A stretch of 64,000 nt of DNA from Atlanticothrix silvestris CENA357 (GTDB lineage Bacteria; Cyanobacteriota; Cyanobacteriia; Cyanobacteriales; Nostocaceae), in the NCBI RefSeq assembly GCF_016056295.1, contig NZ_JAECZB010000082.1, forward strand, positions 1-64,000. Reading direction: 5' to 3'. The notes below the pieces were generated by a model. The model saw only the letters and a list, made by a program, of their open reading frames with translations. It was not told the DNA's origin and ran no database searches. The position numbers and the translations under genes were made by a program. Below are positions 1-10,171 of this stretch, piece after piece (position 1 is the first letter of the stretch; every line of letters starts with the position of its first letter).

Positions 1-95
1 GGGTAAAGGGTTTGTTTCTTCATCCTTTACCCTTTAACCTTTCCCCCTGCTCCCTGCCCCCTGCACCTTGTCCTCTTTCCCCTGCTCCCCTACCC
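1..95. repeat. pyrimidine-rich intergenic repeat
   Basis: The first 95 bases lie beyond the stop of the response regulator gene. They are made of C/T-rich units of the kind CCCTGCTCCC, plus a short inverted copy of a TTACCC/GGGTAA motif near the left end. Similar C/T or G/A tracts recur at 20165-20195 and, on the other strand, at 57128-57167, so this is a dispersed low-complexity family. No gene is seen. Confidence 0.5.
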
Positions 96-542
96 TCATT
101 GCGACGGTAAGGTGACGATAGAAAGCCAAAAATCTTCAATTCCCTTAACAATTTGGAAGAGTTGGCTGAGGTTGCGAGATTTAGTGATGTAGCAGTTTAC
201 ATGCAAGTCGTAGCTATAGAAAATGTCATCCTCGTTTTTTGAGGTTGTCAATACTACTACTGGTATGCGTTTGAGTACAGGGTCAGCTTTAATTTCGGCC
301 AGCACCTCTCGACCATCTTTTTTAGGCAAGTTTAAATCCAGCAAAATCAAGTCAGGGCGGGGTGCATCAGCATACTCGCCCTCTTGGCGTAAAAAAGCCA
401 TAGCGTCCACGCCATCCCTAACTGTCACCACTTGATGCGGCACTAAGCTATTTTTTAAGGCTTCTTGAATTAAGCGGATATCGGCTTTATTGTCCTCAAC
501 CAAAAATATTGTTTTGTGTTTTTCTTCCGTTTCTACGCTCAC
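96..542 (-). CDS. rcp1: Rcp1-type single-domain response regulator
   Basis: Single receiver-domain protein that would accept phosphate from the adjacent phytochrome kinase and act in the cytoplasm as a light-signalling output. The reading frame shows the acidic pair in FLVEDN, the phospho-acceptor aspartate in [13 protein letters not shown], and the Thr and Lys switch residues in VVLTTS and CYITKS. No DNA-binding domain follows, as is usual for Rcp1/CphA-associated regulators. An open frame extends to a GTG at 590, but a GGAGG motif at 551-555 sits 8 nt before the GTG at 542, so I chose 542 (148 aa); GTG 548 is an alternative. The start lies inside the end of the phytochrome gene, which suggests translational coupling. 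Confidence 0.85.
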   Translation of the reverse strand: MSVETEEKHKTIFLVEDNKADIRLIQEALKNSLVPHQVVTVRDGVDAMAFLRQEGEYADAPRPDLILLDLNLPKKDGREVLAEIKADPVLKRIPVVVLTTSKNEDDIFYSYDLHVNCYITKSRNLSQLFQIVKGIEDFWLSIVTLPSQ

Positions 543-2799
543 GCTCACGTCCTCCGACTGGAATCGTAAAATAGAAGGTTGCGCCTTCACCTAGTTGTGA
601 CTCAACCCATATCCGACCCCGGTGACATTCAATAATCTTTTTGCATATAGCTAGGCCCATACCTGTACCAGGATACTCATCCCGCGTGTGCAGACGTTGA
701 AAGATAACGAAAATGCGATCGCTAAATTGGGGATCAATGCCAATACCATTATCTCTTACCCAGAACAACCATTCATCCTCTAGTCTTTCTGCCCCTACAT
801 GAATTTGTAGTGGTTGGTCACTACGGAACTTAATGGCGTTGGCAATCAGGTTCTGAAATAGCTGCATCAGTTGCGTGCTACCAGCCATTACCGTCGGCAG
901 AGCATCGTGGGTGATTGTAGCCCCAGTTTCCAAAATGCGTTGGCGTAAATTGCTGAGGGCACGTTCTAAAGCTGTCTCTACTTGAGTGGGTTGAAAAGCG
1001 ATCGCCTGAGTATCCACTTTAGAGTATACCAGTACGTCATCAATCAACGTCTGCATGAGGCTGACTCCCTCTACAGCGTAGGTAATAAACTCATTAGCAT
1101 CTTCGTCGAGTTCTCCTTGATAGCGCATCTCCAATAACTGCACGTAATTTGCTACTTGATTGAGTGGTTCTTGCAAATCATGGGAGGCGACGTAGGCAAA
1201 CTTTTTCAGTTCGGCGTTAGAACGTTCTAAATCTTGAGCTAACTGGGCCAATTCATCGGCTTGACGTAGCACAATATTTACAATGGCTTTGCGTAGTTCT
1301 AAGGCTGCTTTTATTTCTACAGCTTGCCAGGGTAAAGAGGTGAGACGAACGGTTTCTTTCCACAGTTCAAATGATTTGCGCGGACACAGGCGCACATTTC
1401 CTTCTGTTTGGCTAACTTCAAATGCTTTATGAGGATCACCACCCCAATTAACAGTTTGAATTACTTCCGGTCGAAACCACAAAACATAATTGCGCCGAGA
1501 AATGGGAATTGCTAACAAACCGCTGGCAACATTCTTAAATCTTTCGGCATCTGGATAAATTTGTGGGAGAGAATCTGTGTAGAAAACTTCTTCATCAACG
1601 TTATTCTTTAACCACTGAACTAAATAATTGAGGTCTTCTTCTTTAGGAGTCTCACCAATTACTGTACAATGGTCGCCAAAACATACAGCGGCTCCTTGAG
1701 CGCTGGTTAAATTGAGGAGATTTGGCTGATATTTAACTAAACCATCAATAAAGTTTTCTTCTTGAGACATATATTCAACCAAAAGTGATTGAATATGTGT
1801 CAAACTCATTCGATAGTCGTAGTCTTCTGTTTCTTCTCTGGCTGAGATTTCTGAAAATATGACTCGCCCTAAAAATTCACAGGCTTTCCGCAACTCGTAA
1901 GAAACATATTTGGGTGATTGATGATGACAAGCAATTAATCCCCAAAGTTTTTGGTCTTTAATCAACGAGATAGTCAACGAAGCACCTACACCCATATTAT
2001 GTAGGTATTCTGTATGACAAGAAGCAGCACTTCTAAGAATCGAGTTAGTTAAATCAACAGGGCGATCGCTAACCGGATTATTCGCAGGTAAAATCTGTAC
2101 AGGTTCCGCGTAAGAATCCGGAATTAATCTAATTGAATTGGAAACAAATAATTTTCTGGCTGGTTTGGGTATATCCGATTCGGGATAATGTAGCCCTAGA
2201 TATGGTTCCATGCTTGCTAGTTTTTCTTCTGCAATCACAGAACCATGTCCATCATCATCAAACTTATAAAGCATCACCCGATCAAATCCAGTGACTTTCC
2301 GCACTTCCTGGACAATTATTTGGCAAAAGTCGCGCAAATTAGATGTTTTTTCTAACTGATTAATGGAAGCTCTAGCCAGATGATAAAAGCTTAAAAAGGG
2401 AATATTTTCTCGCGAAATCGCGGGTTCTAACTCTAAAATCAAGAATCCTTCGGCATTACGGTGAAAAACTGCGTCGAATACTACGTAATCATCGCCTTTC
2501 TTTCTCACCCAAATTTTTGTGGGATTGATAAATTCAAGATTATCTTCTGATAATCCAGTTTTAATTCTCTCAATTTGGAAGGGATCAAGTAAATCTTCAA
2601 GCTTTTTGTGCAAAACATTTTCGGGATTAATGCCGAAAATATTCCAAGTATTACTACTAATTTGTAATATTTTTAGCTCAGGTTCCTCTAAAACTAAAAG
2701 CACACCGTGGGGCTGAATTTGTCTAAAAAAATGAATCGGAGCTTCTTTTAAGCTAGTTACATTAATATCGGGCAATTGTAAGTCTATTCCCATGATCAT
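496..2799 (-). CDS. cph1: Cph1-type phytochrome sensor histidine kinase
   Basis: Red/far-red photoreceptor kinase of 767 aa, cytoplasmic. Domain order as in Synechocystis Cph1: PAS-like (about 20-120), GAF (about 145-315), PHY (about 325-510), HisKA with phospho-acceptor His540 in the motif VASHDLQEP, then HATPase with N, G1 (DNGIGID) and G2 (GTGMGLAI) boxes. The bilin-binding cysteine is present at Cys261 in the motif [11 protein letters not shown], followed by histidine as in Cph1, so phycocyanobilin attachment is expected. The DIP motif (PESDIP) of the GAF pocket is intact. The C-terminus continues about 17 aa past the usual Cph1 end and overlaps the start of the Rcp1-type regulator by about 47 nt. 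ATG at 2799 fits; ATG at 2793 is also possible. Confidence 0.95.
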   Translation of the reverse strand: MIMGIDLQLPDINVTSLKEAPIHFFRQIQPHGVLLVLEEPELKILQISSNTWNIFGINPENVLHKKLEDLLDPFQIERIKTGLSEDNLEFINPTKIWVRKKGDDYVVFDAVFHRNAEGFLILELEPAISRENIPFLSFYHLARASINQLEKTSNLRDFCQIIVQEVRKVTGFDRVMLYKFDDDGHGSVIAEEKLASMEPYLGLHYPESDIPKPARKLFVSNSIRLIPDSYAEPVQILPANNPVSDRPVDLTNSILRSAASCHTEYLHNMGVGASLTISLIKDQKLWGLIACHHQSPKYVSYELRKACEFLGRVIFSEISAREETEDYDYRMSLTHIQSLLVEYMSQEENFIDGLVKYQPNLLNLTSAQGAAVCFGDHCTVIGETPKEEDLNYLVQWLKNNVDEEVFYTDSLPQIYPDAERFKNVASGLLAIPISRRNYVLWFRPEVIQTVNWGGDPHKAFEVSQTEGNVRLCPRKSFELWKETVRLTSLPWQAVEIKAALELRKAIVNIVLRQADELAQLAQDLERSNAELKKFAYVASHDLQEPLNQVANYVQLLEMRYQGELDEDANEFITYAVEGVSLMQTLIDDVLVYSKVDTQAIAFQPTQVETALERALSNLRQRILETGATITHDALPTVMAGSTQLMQLFQNLIANAIKFRSDQPLQIHVGAERLEDEWLFWVRDNGIGIDPQFSDRIFVIFQRLHTRDEYPGTGMGLAICKKIIECHRGRIWVESQLGEGATFYFTIPVGGRERERRNGRKTQNNIFG

Positions 2800-3309
2800 C
2801 CTCCATTATTTGGGAGCATCCAAAGTAGAGTATATATTCAGGTTGAAACACTACTTAGATGTTAGGTATATAATATTTCTTCGTTTTTACAAGTTGAACT
2901 AAATGAAATGATAAAGGCTGCAAAATCTGCCTATTATTTCTTCATTAGGCATTTTGGGTCAATTTTTATCTGATTATAGATATCAGATTCTGAATTTTTC
3001 TAACTTGATTAAATTTATAGTCCCTCAGTTAAATTTTGCAGTGTTTACTTTAAGTCACTTGCGATTTACAGTCTAACAGGCAGTAAAGCTTAATTACAGA
3101 CAAGAAATATAAAAAAATAAGTGATTAGATAATATATCTAATATGTATTAATATTACAAAGCAATACATTTTTTATCAAAATCTTTAGATTATTTTGCTA
3201 ATCCCAGCTAGAAACTCAGATTAAGTCTGCTAAAAATCAAGATAATTGGCGATTGATACCAGATTTGCCATAGCAACAATGCAACGAATTAACCTTGACA
3301 CTATGCAAA
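2800..3309. other. AT-rich intergenic region
   Basis: About 510 bases between the phytochrome start and the mannosyltransferase stop, both on the minus strand. The segment is strongly AT-rich with stops in all frames. It should hold the phytochrome promoter, but I cannot point to a convincing -10/-35 pair or RNA gene. Confidence 0.5.
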
Positions 3310-4782
3310 TTAAATCCAAGAGTTAAACCACATCCGCAGTTTATAACCTTCCGCAGAAAGCGGCAAACCTAAATAAACAGGCATCCAAAAAATAAAAGCA
3401 GCCAAAATAATAAAGGTAATAGTGACACCAACTACCCGAACTTGCTGATAATAACTGCGAAGACATTGATCTACAAACCAAGCGATCGCTAAAAATGCAA
3501 ATATTACAGATGTCATGTAATGGTAGATAAAAACGCACCTTGTCACCTTCATCCAAGGTACTAAATTAACAGCATAATTGATCACTAAGTATAGGGCAAT
3601 CCATGTATCAATACTTAGTGTCTTTTTAACAAACAAACGCTTGTGCTGCACAACATATATAATAATTTTTCCTATTAACAAACCTAATAAAAATATGATC
3701 GCCGTGAGACCAAACCACCACAAAAAAGGATTGCCCATTGCATGGATATCATAAATCACTTTTCCAGCACCAGAAGGCAAAGGAGGCCCCAGCACTGGTA
3801 GGGGATCAGCGGCACTTTGAGCCGTTTGATAATAATAGGCTATTGGTCGAGCCATCAAAGGCCATTTGTACCAAGCAGCACAATAAGGATGAACTTTGGC
3901 AGTATTACCACCAAGACGCTCGTGAAATGCCAATATTTGCTTGTGTACTTCTATAAATCCATATTTGGTATCTAATTGTAAGTGAGGAATCCAAATCACG
4001 CTGTAGACTGCAAGTGGAATAATTCCTAGAAAAAATATAATTTGTATAATATTTAGCTGAGTTAAATTTTGCAGCAAAGATTGCTGATAGCTTGGGAAAT
4101 TAACAGGTAAATCATCTATAACATCCGTTGGTTGGTTTTTTATTATGACTATTCTTTGCCATATCCAACATATACTCCAAATGATATATATACCTAACAG
4201 AAAAAATAAACCATTCCATTTCGTAGCAACTGATGCACCAAAAGCTATACCAGCAAATATTAAGTAAAATATTCGTCTTTGTCTTTGGTTTGCCAATGCC
4301 AATAAGAACAATAACTGTCCTAACAAACCAAACAAAACTATATAAATATTAATCAGGGCATAGCGTGACTCTACAAGAAATATGCCGTCACAAGCTGTGA
4401 ATAAGCCGCCGAGTAAAGCAAAGCTGCGACGATAACTTAACTGATAGGCAATACCAGCAACAATTACAGGAATAAATGACCCCAAAAGGGCATTCATCCA
4501 ACGATAACTCCAAGGCGATCGCAGGGAACCTGTTAGCCCATTTACCGTCTCATGCCCAAAAGGAATATGACTACCTAGCCATATTCCAATCGCTATCATA
4601 TATTTACCTAGTGGTGGATGACCATCAAAAAACGGAACATGGGTAAGATAGTTATTGCCAAATTTAGCGTAGTAGACTTCATCAAATACCAAAGTGTTAA
4701 ATCTGTTTATTCCCCAAAACCGTAAGGCGAGTGAGAGTAGAAATATACCCGCAAGTCCAAGTTGGAACCACTTTTTAGTCAT
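3310..4782 (-). CDS. PMT/GT39-family glycosyltransferase (dolichyl-phosphate-mannose-type)
   Basis: Polytopic membrane protein of 490 aa related to the protein O-mannosyltransferase family (GT39), which transfers sugar from a polyprenyl-phosphate donor to an acceptor on the outer face of the membrane. The first membrane segment is at about residues 8-25. The family's acidic catalytic motif follows it as VFDEVYYAKFGNNYL (about 33-47). A HPPLGK motif, typical of PMT loop 1, is at about 55-60. About ten further hydrophobic segments follow. The acceptor is not deducible from context. The start codon lies at the edge of a tandem TCATTGG repeat, so the upstream region is repeat-derived. Confidence 0.85.
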   Translation of the reverse strand: MTKKWFQLGLAGIFLLSLALRFWGINRFNTLVFDEVYYAKFGNNYLTHVPFFDGHPPLGKYMIAIGIWLGSHIPFGHETVNGLTGSLRSPWSYRWMNALLGSFIPVIVAGIAYQLSYRRSFALLGGLFTACDGIFLVESRYALINIYIVLFGLLGQLLFLLALANQRQRRIFYLIFAGIAFGASVATKWNGLFFLLGIYIIWSICWIWQRIVIIKNQPTDVIDDLPVNFPSYQQSLLQNLTQLNIIQIIFFLGIIPLAVYSVIWIPHLQLDTKYGFIEVHKQILAFHERLGGNTAKVHPYCAAWYKWPLMARPIAYYYQTAQSAADPLPVLGPPLPSGAGKVIYDIHAMGNPFLWWFGLTAIIFLLGLLIGKIIIYVVQHKRLFVKKTLSIDTWIALYLVINYAVNLVPWMKVTRCVFIYHYMTSVIFAFLAIAWFVDQCLRSYYQQVRVVGVTITFIILAAFIFWMPVYLGLPLSAEGYKLRMWFNSWI

Positions 4783-4812
4783 TGGTCATTAATCATTGGT
4801 CATTGGTCATTT
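4779..4812. repeat. short tandem repeat (TCATTGG type)
   Basis: Four near-copies of the heptamer TCATTGG/ATTGGTC arranged head to tail, overlapping the start codon of the PMT-family gene. The same heptamer family occurs at 31206-31238. These are STRR-type repeats common in filamentous cyanobacteria. Confidence 0.75.
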
Positions 4813-4951
4813 TAAGCCCTGTGATCACAAAAATTAGGCCTATTACTTACGTTAATATGCATATCGCCCACATTAATTGTGAAAAATTTGGGGATATTAT
4901 CCAAATGTATAGTATGATAACTGACCGCTAATTTCAAAAAATTTAAATAAT

Positions 4952-6601
4952 ATGACTTGGTTTTCTTTATCTGCAAGACGCTGGAATCGGATTACACAAC
5001 TCTTATCTTTATTCTGTGTATGTTTATTTTTAGTTATTAGCTGTGCGCCTCGTCCACAAACAACGACCACATCTAGTTCTGGAAATAGCCCTACAGGAGA
5101 TGGTCGCATTACTATAGGTACAACGTTAAAGCCGAGAACCCTCGATCCCGCTGACGCTTATGAGTTAGCATCTTTGGGTTTAGTAATTAATTTAAGCGAT
5201 CGCCTCTACACTTACGAACCAGGAAGTACAGAAATTAAACCCCAGTTGGCTACAGCCTTACCTAAAGTCAGTCCGGATGGTCTAACTTACACAATCCCTT
5301 TACGTCAGGGAGTGGTTTTTCACGATGGAACTCCCTTTGACGCTGAAGCAATGACATTTAGCATCCAGCGCTTTATAGAAAATAAGGGTAAGCCCTCCTT
5401 CTTACTTGCGGATACAGTGGCATCAGTGAAAGCTACAGGCGACAATGAACTAACAATCCAGTTGAAAAAGCCGTTTGCGGCATTTCCTTCACTTTTAGCA
5501 TTTTCTGGAGTGTGTGCAGTTTCACCCAAAGCTTACGAAATTGCACCTGGTAAATTTCAGCCGAATCTTTTTGTGGGGACTGGCCCATACAAGTTAGCCC
5601 AGTATGGTACAGATTCACTGCGATTTGATGTCTTTGACAAGTATTGGGGAGAAAAACCAGCCAATAAAGGTATTAACGTCCAAATTCAAACTAGTCCGGT
5701 GAATTTATTTAATGCCTTCCGCACAGGTGCAGTAGATGTTGCTTACCTATCTTTGCAACCAGATCAAATTCGTAGCCTAGAGGAAACTGCGAAAAAAGGA
5801 GATTGGCAAGCAATTAGTGCCCAAAGTAGCGTAGTCAGTTATCTGGTGTTGAACCGAAATCAGCAACCTTTAGATAAAGCAGAAGTCAGACAAGCAATTG
5901 CGGCCATAATTGATCGTCCATTAATCAATGAGCGAGTTTTATATAATCAAGCTGATCCGCTTTACAGCATGATTCCCACTACTTTTGATGTTTCCCAGCC
6001 ATTATTTAAAGATAAATACGGCGATGCTAAATTTGATCAAGCTAAGCAATTATTGACTAGTGCTGGTTTCTCCAAAACAAACCCTGCAAAAATTCAAGTT
6101 TGGTATCCTTCTAGTTCACCAACTCGGAGTTTGGCAGCACAGACTCTTAAATCATTAGTTGATACCAAAATGGATGGCATACTTCAATTTGAGGTCATCA
6201 CTGTAGAAGGGCCTACCTTTTTTAAAGACATCTCTAAGGGTTTATATCCAGCAGCTTTGCTCGATTGGTATCCAGACTTTTTAGACCCAGATAATTATAT
6301 TCAGCCGTTTTTAGCTTGTCGAAAAGGTTCAGTTGCGAAAGGATGCGAAGATGGTGGCAGTCAAACTCAAGGTTCGTTTTACTATAGCGAAACCATGAAT
6401 AAATTGATTGATCAAGAACGTAAAGAACAAAACCCCGAAGCGCGTCAAAAGATTTTCACAGAAATTCAAACACAAGTTTCTAATGATGTACCTTATGTTC
6501 CCCTTTGGCAAAACAAAGATTATGTATTTGCCCAAAAAGGTATTAGCGACGTAAAACTTGATCCTACTCAAAACCTGATTTACAAAACAATCAAAAAGTA
6601 G
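4952..6601 (+). CDS. ABC transporter solute-binding lipoprotein, family 5 (peptide/nickel type)
   Basis: Extracytoplasmic solute-binding protein of 549 aa (SBP_bac_5 family, DppA/OppA/NikA-like), which would deliver oligopeptides or a similar ligand to an ABC permease. A lipoprotein signal is clear: basic N-terminus, hydrophobic segment (about 15-29), and lipobox VISC with Cys31. A Ser/Thr/Pro-rich linker follows. The motifs GTTLKPRTLDPADAYE near residue 57 and LLDWYPDFLDPDNYI near residue 429 are typical of the family. A DppB-like permease gene follows after a 342-base gap; no second permease or ATPase is present. No strong ribosome-binding site is seen before the ATG. Confidence 0.9.
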   Translation: MTWFSLSARRWNRITQLLSLFCVCLFLVISCAPRPQTTTTSSSGNSPTGDGRITIGTTLKPRTLDPADAYELASLGLVINLSDRLYTYEPGSTEIKPQLATALPKVSPDGLTYTIPLRQGVVFHDGTPFDAEAMTFSIQRFIENKGKPSFLLADTVASVKATGDNELTIQLKKPFAAFPSLLAFSGVCAVSPKAYEIAPGKFQPNLFVGTGPYKLAQYGTDSLRFDVFDKYWGEKPANKGINVQIQTSPVNLFNAFRTGAVDVAYLSLQPDQIRSLEETAKKGDWQAISAQSSVVSYLVLNRNQQPLDKAEVRQAIAAIIDRPLINERVLYNQADPLYSMIPTTFDVSQPLFKDKYGDAKFDQAKQLLTSAGFSKTNPAKIQVWYPSSSPTRSLAAQTLKSLVDTKMDGILQFEVITVEGPTFFKDISKGLYPAALLDWYPDFLDPDNYIQPFLACRKGSVAKGCEDGGSQTQGSFYYSETMNKLIDQERKEQNPEARQKIFTEIQTQVSNDVPYVPLWQNKDYVFAQKGISDVKLDPTQNLIYKTIKK

Positions 6602-6943
6602 TCAATTAAAGGATGAAGGATGAAGTGTAAAGGATGAAGTGTAAAGGATGAGGTATTAAAGATAAAATCTTAGCCTTTTCTTTGATCTTTAATCTTGTAA
6701 CTTCATCCTTTATTTTTCATCCTAGTATTCAGTAATCCGCTTTGCATCTACATCCTTTATCAATAGACATCTTGCATAAATACTTTGGTATTGCTGCAAA
6801 TATCTTTAAAAGCTCGCGCAAAGGCAAGCCAGTGCGTTGGGTGGGTTCCCCGACTTGTAGCAACTGGCGCGCAAAGACGCAAAGGAGAACGCTAAATCAA
6901 GTTCTATATTTCAGTGTTTAAATATTCGTGCAAGAGGTCTAAT
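6602..6943. repeat. intergenic region with inverted AAAGGATGAAG repeats
   Basis: Between the solute-binding protein and the permease. Three direct copies of AAAGGATGAAG-like units at 6608-6650 are followed by inverted copies (CTTCATCCTTT, 6702-6722), so the segment could fold into a long hairpin and end transcription. Further right is a mosaic with AAGCCAGTGCGTTGGGTGGG and two GACGCAAAGG-type units (6816-6890), of a sort dispersed in Nostocales genomes. No gene. Confidence 0.6.
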
Positions 6944-7969
6944 ATGTCTCGCTCTAAAGCTTTACAATATTACATTGTCTCCCGTTTATTGCTTGCTCCA
7001 TTGCAACTGTTGACTATTATCACAATTGTCTTTTTATTACTACGAGCAACACCAGGAGATCCAGCAGATGCAATTCTCGGTGGACGTGCGCCAGAAGCTG
7101 CTAAAGAAGAACTGCGAAAACAACTGGGTTTAAATCTTCCCCTGTGGCTACAGTACTTAAATTATTTGGGAAATATACTGCGTTTTGATTTGGGTACATC
7201 TTTAACGAGTCGCGGACAAAATGTTTGGGACATAATTGGACAATATTTTCCGGCGACAGTGGAGTTAGCAGTATTTAGTATGGCGGTTGCACTTACTGTT
7301 GGTATTTTGGTTGGGACTCTTTCAGCTTCTCGTCCTGGGACATATTTTGATGTTGGGGGGCGGTTATTTGGGATTATCACCTACGCATTGCCAATGTTTT
7401 GGGCGGGAATGCTTTTACAGTTGATTTTTTCAGTTCAACTAGCTTGGTTTCCCAATTCCAACCGTTTTCCACCTAATCTTCCTGCACCCTCTACTATTAC
7501 TGGACTCTATACAATTGATAGTTTACTTAGTGGTAACTTGAGCCAGTTTTTTACAGCTTTACACCATCTTGCCCTTCCTAGCCTCACTCTAGGTATTTTG
7601 CTCAGTGGGATTTTTGAGCGCATTGTAAGAGTCAATTTAAAACAAACCCTCAAAGCAGATTATGTAGAAGCAGCTAGAGCCAGAGGTATTGCTGAAAATA
7701 AAATTTTAGTCTCCCATGCCTTAAAAAATGCGTTAATTCCCGTGATCACAGTCTTAGGATTGACCTTTGCTTCTTTATTAGGTGGAGCAATTTTGACTGA
7801 GGTTACATTTTCCTGGCCTGGGTTAGCCAATCGACTTTATCAAGCAATTTCCGATCGCGATTATCCCACAGTGCAAGGAGTACTAGTATTTTTCGGTGCG
7901 ATCGTCGTGAGTGCAAGCATTTTGATAGACATTTTAAATGCTTATGTTGATCCACGTATCCGTTATTAG
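6944..7969 (+). CDS. ABC transporter permease, DppB/OppB family
   Basis: Inner-membrane permease of 341 aa of the dipeptide/oligopeptide type. Six hydrophobic segments are seen, with the family N-terminal block LLRATPGDPADAILGGRAP (about 29-47) and the EAA loop with ARARGIAENKILVSHALKNALIP (about 235-258). I chose the ATG at 6944 because AGAGG lies 7 nt upstream and homologues start close to the first membrane helix; an open frame continues to GTG 6914. It is the probable partner of the upstream solute-binding lipoprotein. DppC-like permease and ATPase subunits are not nearby and would have to be encoded elsewhere. Confidence 0.9.
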   Translation: MSRSKALQYYIVSRLLLAPLQLLTIITIVFLLLRATPGDPADAILGGRAPEAAKEELRKQLGLNLPLWLQYLNYLGNILRFDLGTSLTSRGQNVWDIIGQYFPATVELAVFSMAVALTVGILVGTLSASRPGTYFDVGGRLFGIITYALPMFWAGMLLQLIFSVQLAWFPNSNRFPPNLPAPSTITGLYTIDSLLSGNLSQFFTALHHLALPSLTLGILLSGIFERIVRVNLKQTLKADYVEAARARGIAENKILVSHALKNALIPVITVLGLTFASLLGGAILTEVTFSWPGLANRLYQAISDRDYPTVQGVLVFFGAIVVSASILIDILNAYVDPRIRY

Positions 7970-8009
7970 CAATACAGTTTGATTAGCTTTTGTATCTATT
8001 TTAGAAAAG

Positions 8010-8025
8010 AAGGACTAAAGTCCTT
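8010..8025. repeat. small palindrome between convergent genes
   Basis: The inverted repeat AAGGACTAAAGTCCTT lies between the permease (plus) and the dehydrogenase (minus). It may act as a bidirectional terminator or be one copy of a dispersed palindrome; there is no strong T-run. Confidence 0.4.
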
Positions 8026-8065
8026 ACTACAAACTTATTCATCAAAGCTTGATCAAGAAGTATTC

Positions 8066-8842
8066 CTAACCTTTAAACTTTTTTGCCAACATAGTTAACA
8101 GAATTTTTCTTGGTACTAACTGAGCTAATAAAGTTTGCAATTGAGTACTAACATCACCGATAACCAGAGTTGGTTGCCCATTTTCTAAAGCTTTAAGGGA
8201 TGCACGTACAACTTCTTCACTTGTAAACATTTGATTCGTACTTCCTGCTAAACCTGGAGGAAAGTTAGCTTCGGCAAAAAAATTTGTTTCTATAGGCCCC
8301 GGACAAGCAACGAGAACGCGGACACCATAAGAACGATTTTCGGCCCATAAAGCTTGGCTAAAACTGAGAATAAAAGCTTTGCTGGCAGCATAAACAGAAA
8401 GATATGGCATTGGTTGAAATGCAGTGATTGAAGATAAATTAATTATGCTGCCAGAATGTCGTTGCCGCATTAAGGGCAAAAATTTATGGGTTAAATCAAC
8501 TAAAGTTAAAACGTTTAATTGTACAATTTTAAGTTGTCTTTCTATGTTGCTTTCTGCAAAGTCACCATAGTCACCAAAACCAGCATTATTGATTAGTAAA
8601 TCAATTGTTAAATTCTTGCTTTTAGTTGCATCAAATATCCCAGCAGATGCATTCGGTTCGGTGAGGTCTTTAACTATAACATCTACTTGAATGTTATGTT
8701 GCTCTTGTAATTGTTTGGCTAGTTGATGAAGCTTTTCTTCAGAACGAGACACAAGAACAAGATTTGTCTGACGCGCAGCTAGTTCTTCAGCAAAAGCTTT
8801 ACCAATACCACTAGATGCACCAGTAATTAAAGCAGTTGGCAT
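8066..8842 (-). CDS. short-chain dehydrogenase/reductase (SDR)
   Basis: NAD(P)-dependent oxidoreductase of 258 aa, classical SDR fold. The cofactor motif TGASSGIG is at residues 7-14, the NNAG motif is present as LLINNAGFGDYG, and the catalytic Tyr-x3-Lys is YAASK with an upstream Ser. The 'VLVSRSEEKL' segment after beta-2 suggests NADP preference by similarity to DltE/YqjQ-type SDRs. Substrate unknown. It stands alone, convergent with the ABC permease gene. Confidence 0.88.
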   Translation of the reverse strand: MPTALITGASSGIGKAFAEELAARQTNLVLVSRSEEKLHQLAKQLQEQHNIQVDVIVKDLTEPNASAGIFDATKSKNLTIDLLINNAGFGDYGDFAESNIERQLKIVQLNVLTLVDLTHKFLPLMRQRHSGSIINLSSITAFQPMPYLSVYAASKAFILSFSQALWAENRSYGVRVLVACPGPIETNFFAEANFPPGLAGSTNQMFTSEEVVRASLKALENGQPTLVIGDVSTQLQTLLAQLVPRKILLTMLAKKFKG

Positions 8843-8952
8843 CTGATTGCTTAAATTTTTATCTACCTTATAAATACTAACGATATTTACTGCATATTTT
8901 AACTACCCAGAGTGATACGCCAAAAAGCTTATACAAGCTATTAATTATTGGG

Positions 8953-9741
8953 TTATTTAGGATTAAATGATGTTGACCTACTAAAAAAGCGATCTAAAAT
9001 TTCTGATTGTTGCTCTGTATTTAAACTTGTATGATAATCATCCAAATTTTTAGCTAAGCTTAGGTCTTGGGAAATCTCTAGAGTTTTATTTGATTTTTCA
9101 GTTTTTAGTTTTTGCAACTTACCAACAATACCACCTACTGTTTCATCTGTACCTCCCCCTCGTGGTACAAGCTGCATCAGTAACTCCATTGCAACGGTTG
9201 GTAATACACGACTGGAATCACTAAGGAAAAAATCAAAAGTCATACTACCTAGGCGGATGCGATCGCCATCTTTTAGTTTGATCGGCTCATGGGTGTGTTC
9301 ACCATTTACAAAGGAGCCGTTTGTACTGTTGAAGTCGATTAAGTAGAAACCTTCATGCTCAATATATTGAATTGCAGCGTGGCGACGAGATAGATATTGA
9401 TCACGAATGCAGATACCACTGCTGCGATCGCGACCAATTGTCCAAATTTGTTGGGGTTGTTGTAAAGTTTGTGTCTGATTTTCGTACAAGTTAGTTATTA
9501 CATAAACAGCAGAGTCATCCATTACACCCTGTAAGTAATGCGTTTTAGCCCTCTTAAGAGACGGCTGATATAGGTTTTCTAATTGAAGAATTTCATCTAA
9601 AAGAGTACTATGTTGCTCATATAACTTGAGAAATATCTGATATAAACTTAATTGCTGCTCTAATTCCTGACTCTGCAATTCACTGGTTGCTGCTAAGTCT
9701 TTTACTACTAATAAATGTAATCTGCTAATTTCTGACATCAT
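8953..9741 (-). CDS. FHA-domain protein
   Basis: Cytoplasmic protein of 262 aa with one forkhead-associated domain that binds phosphothreonine peptides. The N-terminal 70 residues are helical and Gln/Leu-rich, probably a coiled coil. The FHA domain spans about 98-172 with the core residues GRD (103-105), SRRH (118-121) and NSTNGSFVNG (138-147). The C-terminal 80 residues are polar. It is one gene away from a Ser/Thr kinase on the same strand, so an FHA-kinase partnership is a reasonable inference. Most cyanobacterial homologues have no assigned function. Confidence 0.88.
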   Translation of the reverse strand: MMSEISRLHLLVVKDLAATSELQSQELEQQLSLYQIFLKLYEQHSTLLDEILQLENLYQPSLKRAKTHYLQGVMDDSAVYVITNLYENQTQTLQQPQQIWTIGRDRSSGICIRDQYLSRRHAAIQYIEHEGFYLIDFNSTNGSFVNGEHTHEPIKLKDGDRIRLGSMTFDFFLSDSSRVLPTVAMELLMQLVPRGGGTDETVGGIVGKLQKLKTEKSNKTLEISQDLSLAKNLDDYHTSLNTEQQSEILDRFFSRSTSFNPK

Positions 9742-10171
9742 AAATCTTCTATTTCAATCCAATAATCAGGAATAATTATCTTTTTTACCGCCATTATCAA
9801 ACATTAAAGTTTGGCTTTTGCCTAATAGCAATCTTCATCTAGGTAAATATAATGAAATGTTCCTATAAAAGAATTATTGTGATACTTTATTTTTTATTGT
9901 AAAGTATGTTTATTGATTTTTAACAGATAGGAATTTTTAACAGATAGGAATTATTAAAAATATTTTAATAAAATTTTAAGAAATATGAGAATAATTTTAT
10001 TGCCATAACAACGATCACAACCGTAAAAATGCTTAGCATTCAGGTTGCATAATGCGGTAATTGAAATCGCACTTAATAGGTAGTATTGAAAATTTACTTA
10101 AAATAATTTTTGAATTTTAATTTTTAATTTGAAATTGACTTTATCTAAAATTCTAAACTTCAGTCTTCTAA
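9742..10171. other. AT-rich intergenic region with a 17-bp tandem duplication
   Basis: About 430 bases without a gene. The unit TTTTTAACAGATAGGAA occurs twice in a row at 9917-9933 and 9934-9950. The rest is AT-rich with no RNA gene that I recognise. Confidence 0.55.

Noticed and set aside
4820-4829. TGTGATCACA palindrome, similar to a CRP half-site pair
   Set aside because: A CRP/SyCRP1 site needs six bases between TGTGA and TCACA; here the halves overlap.
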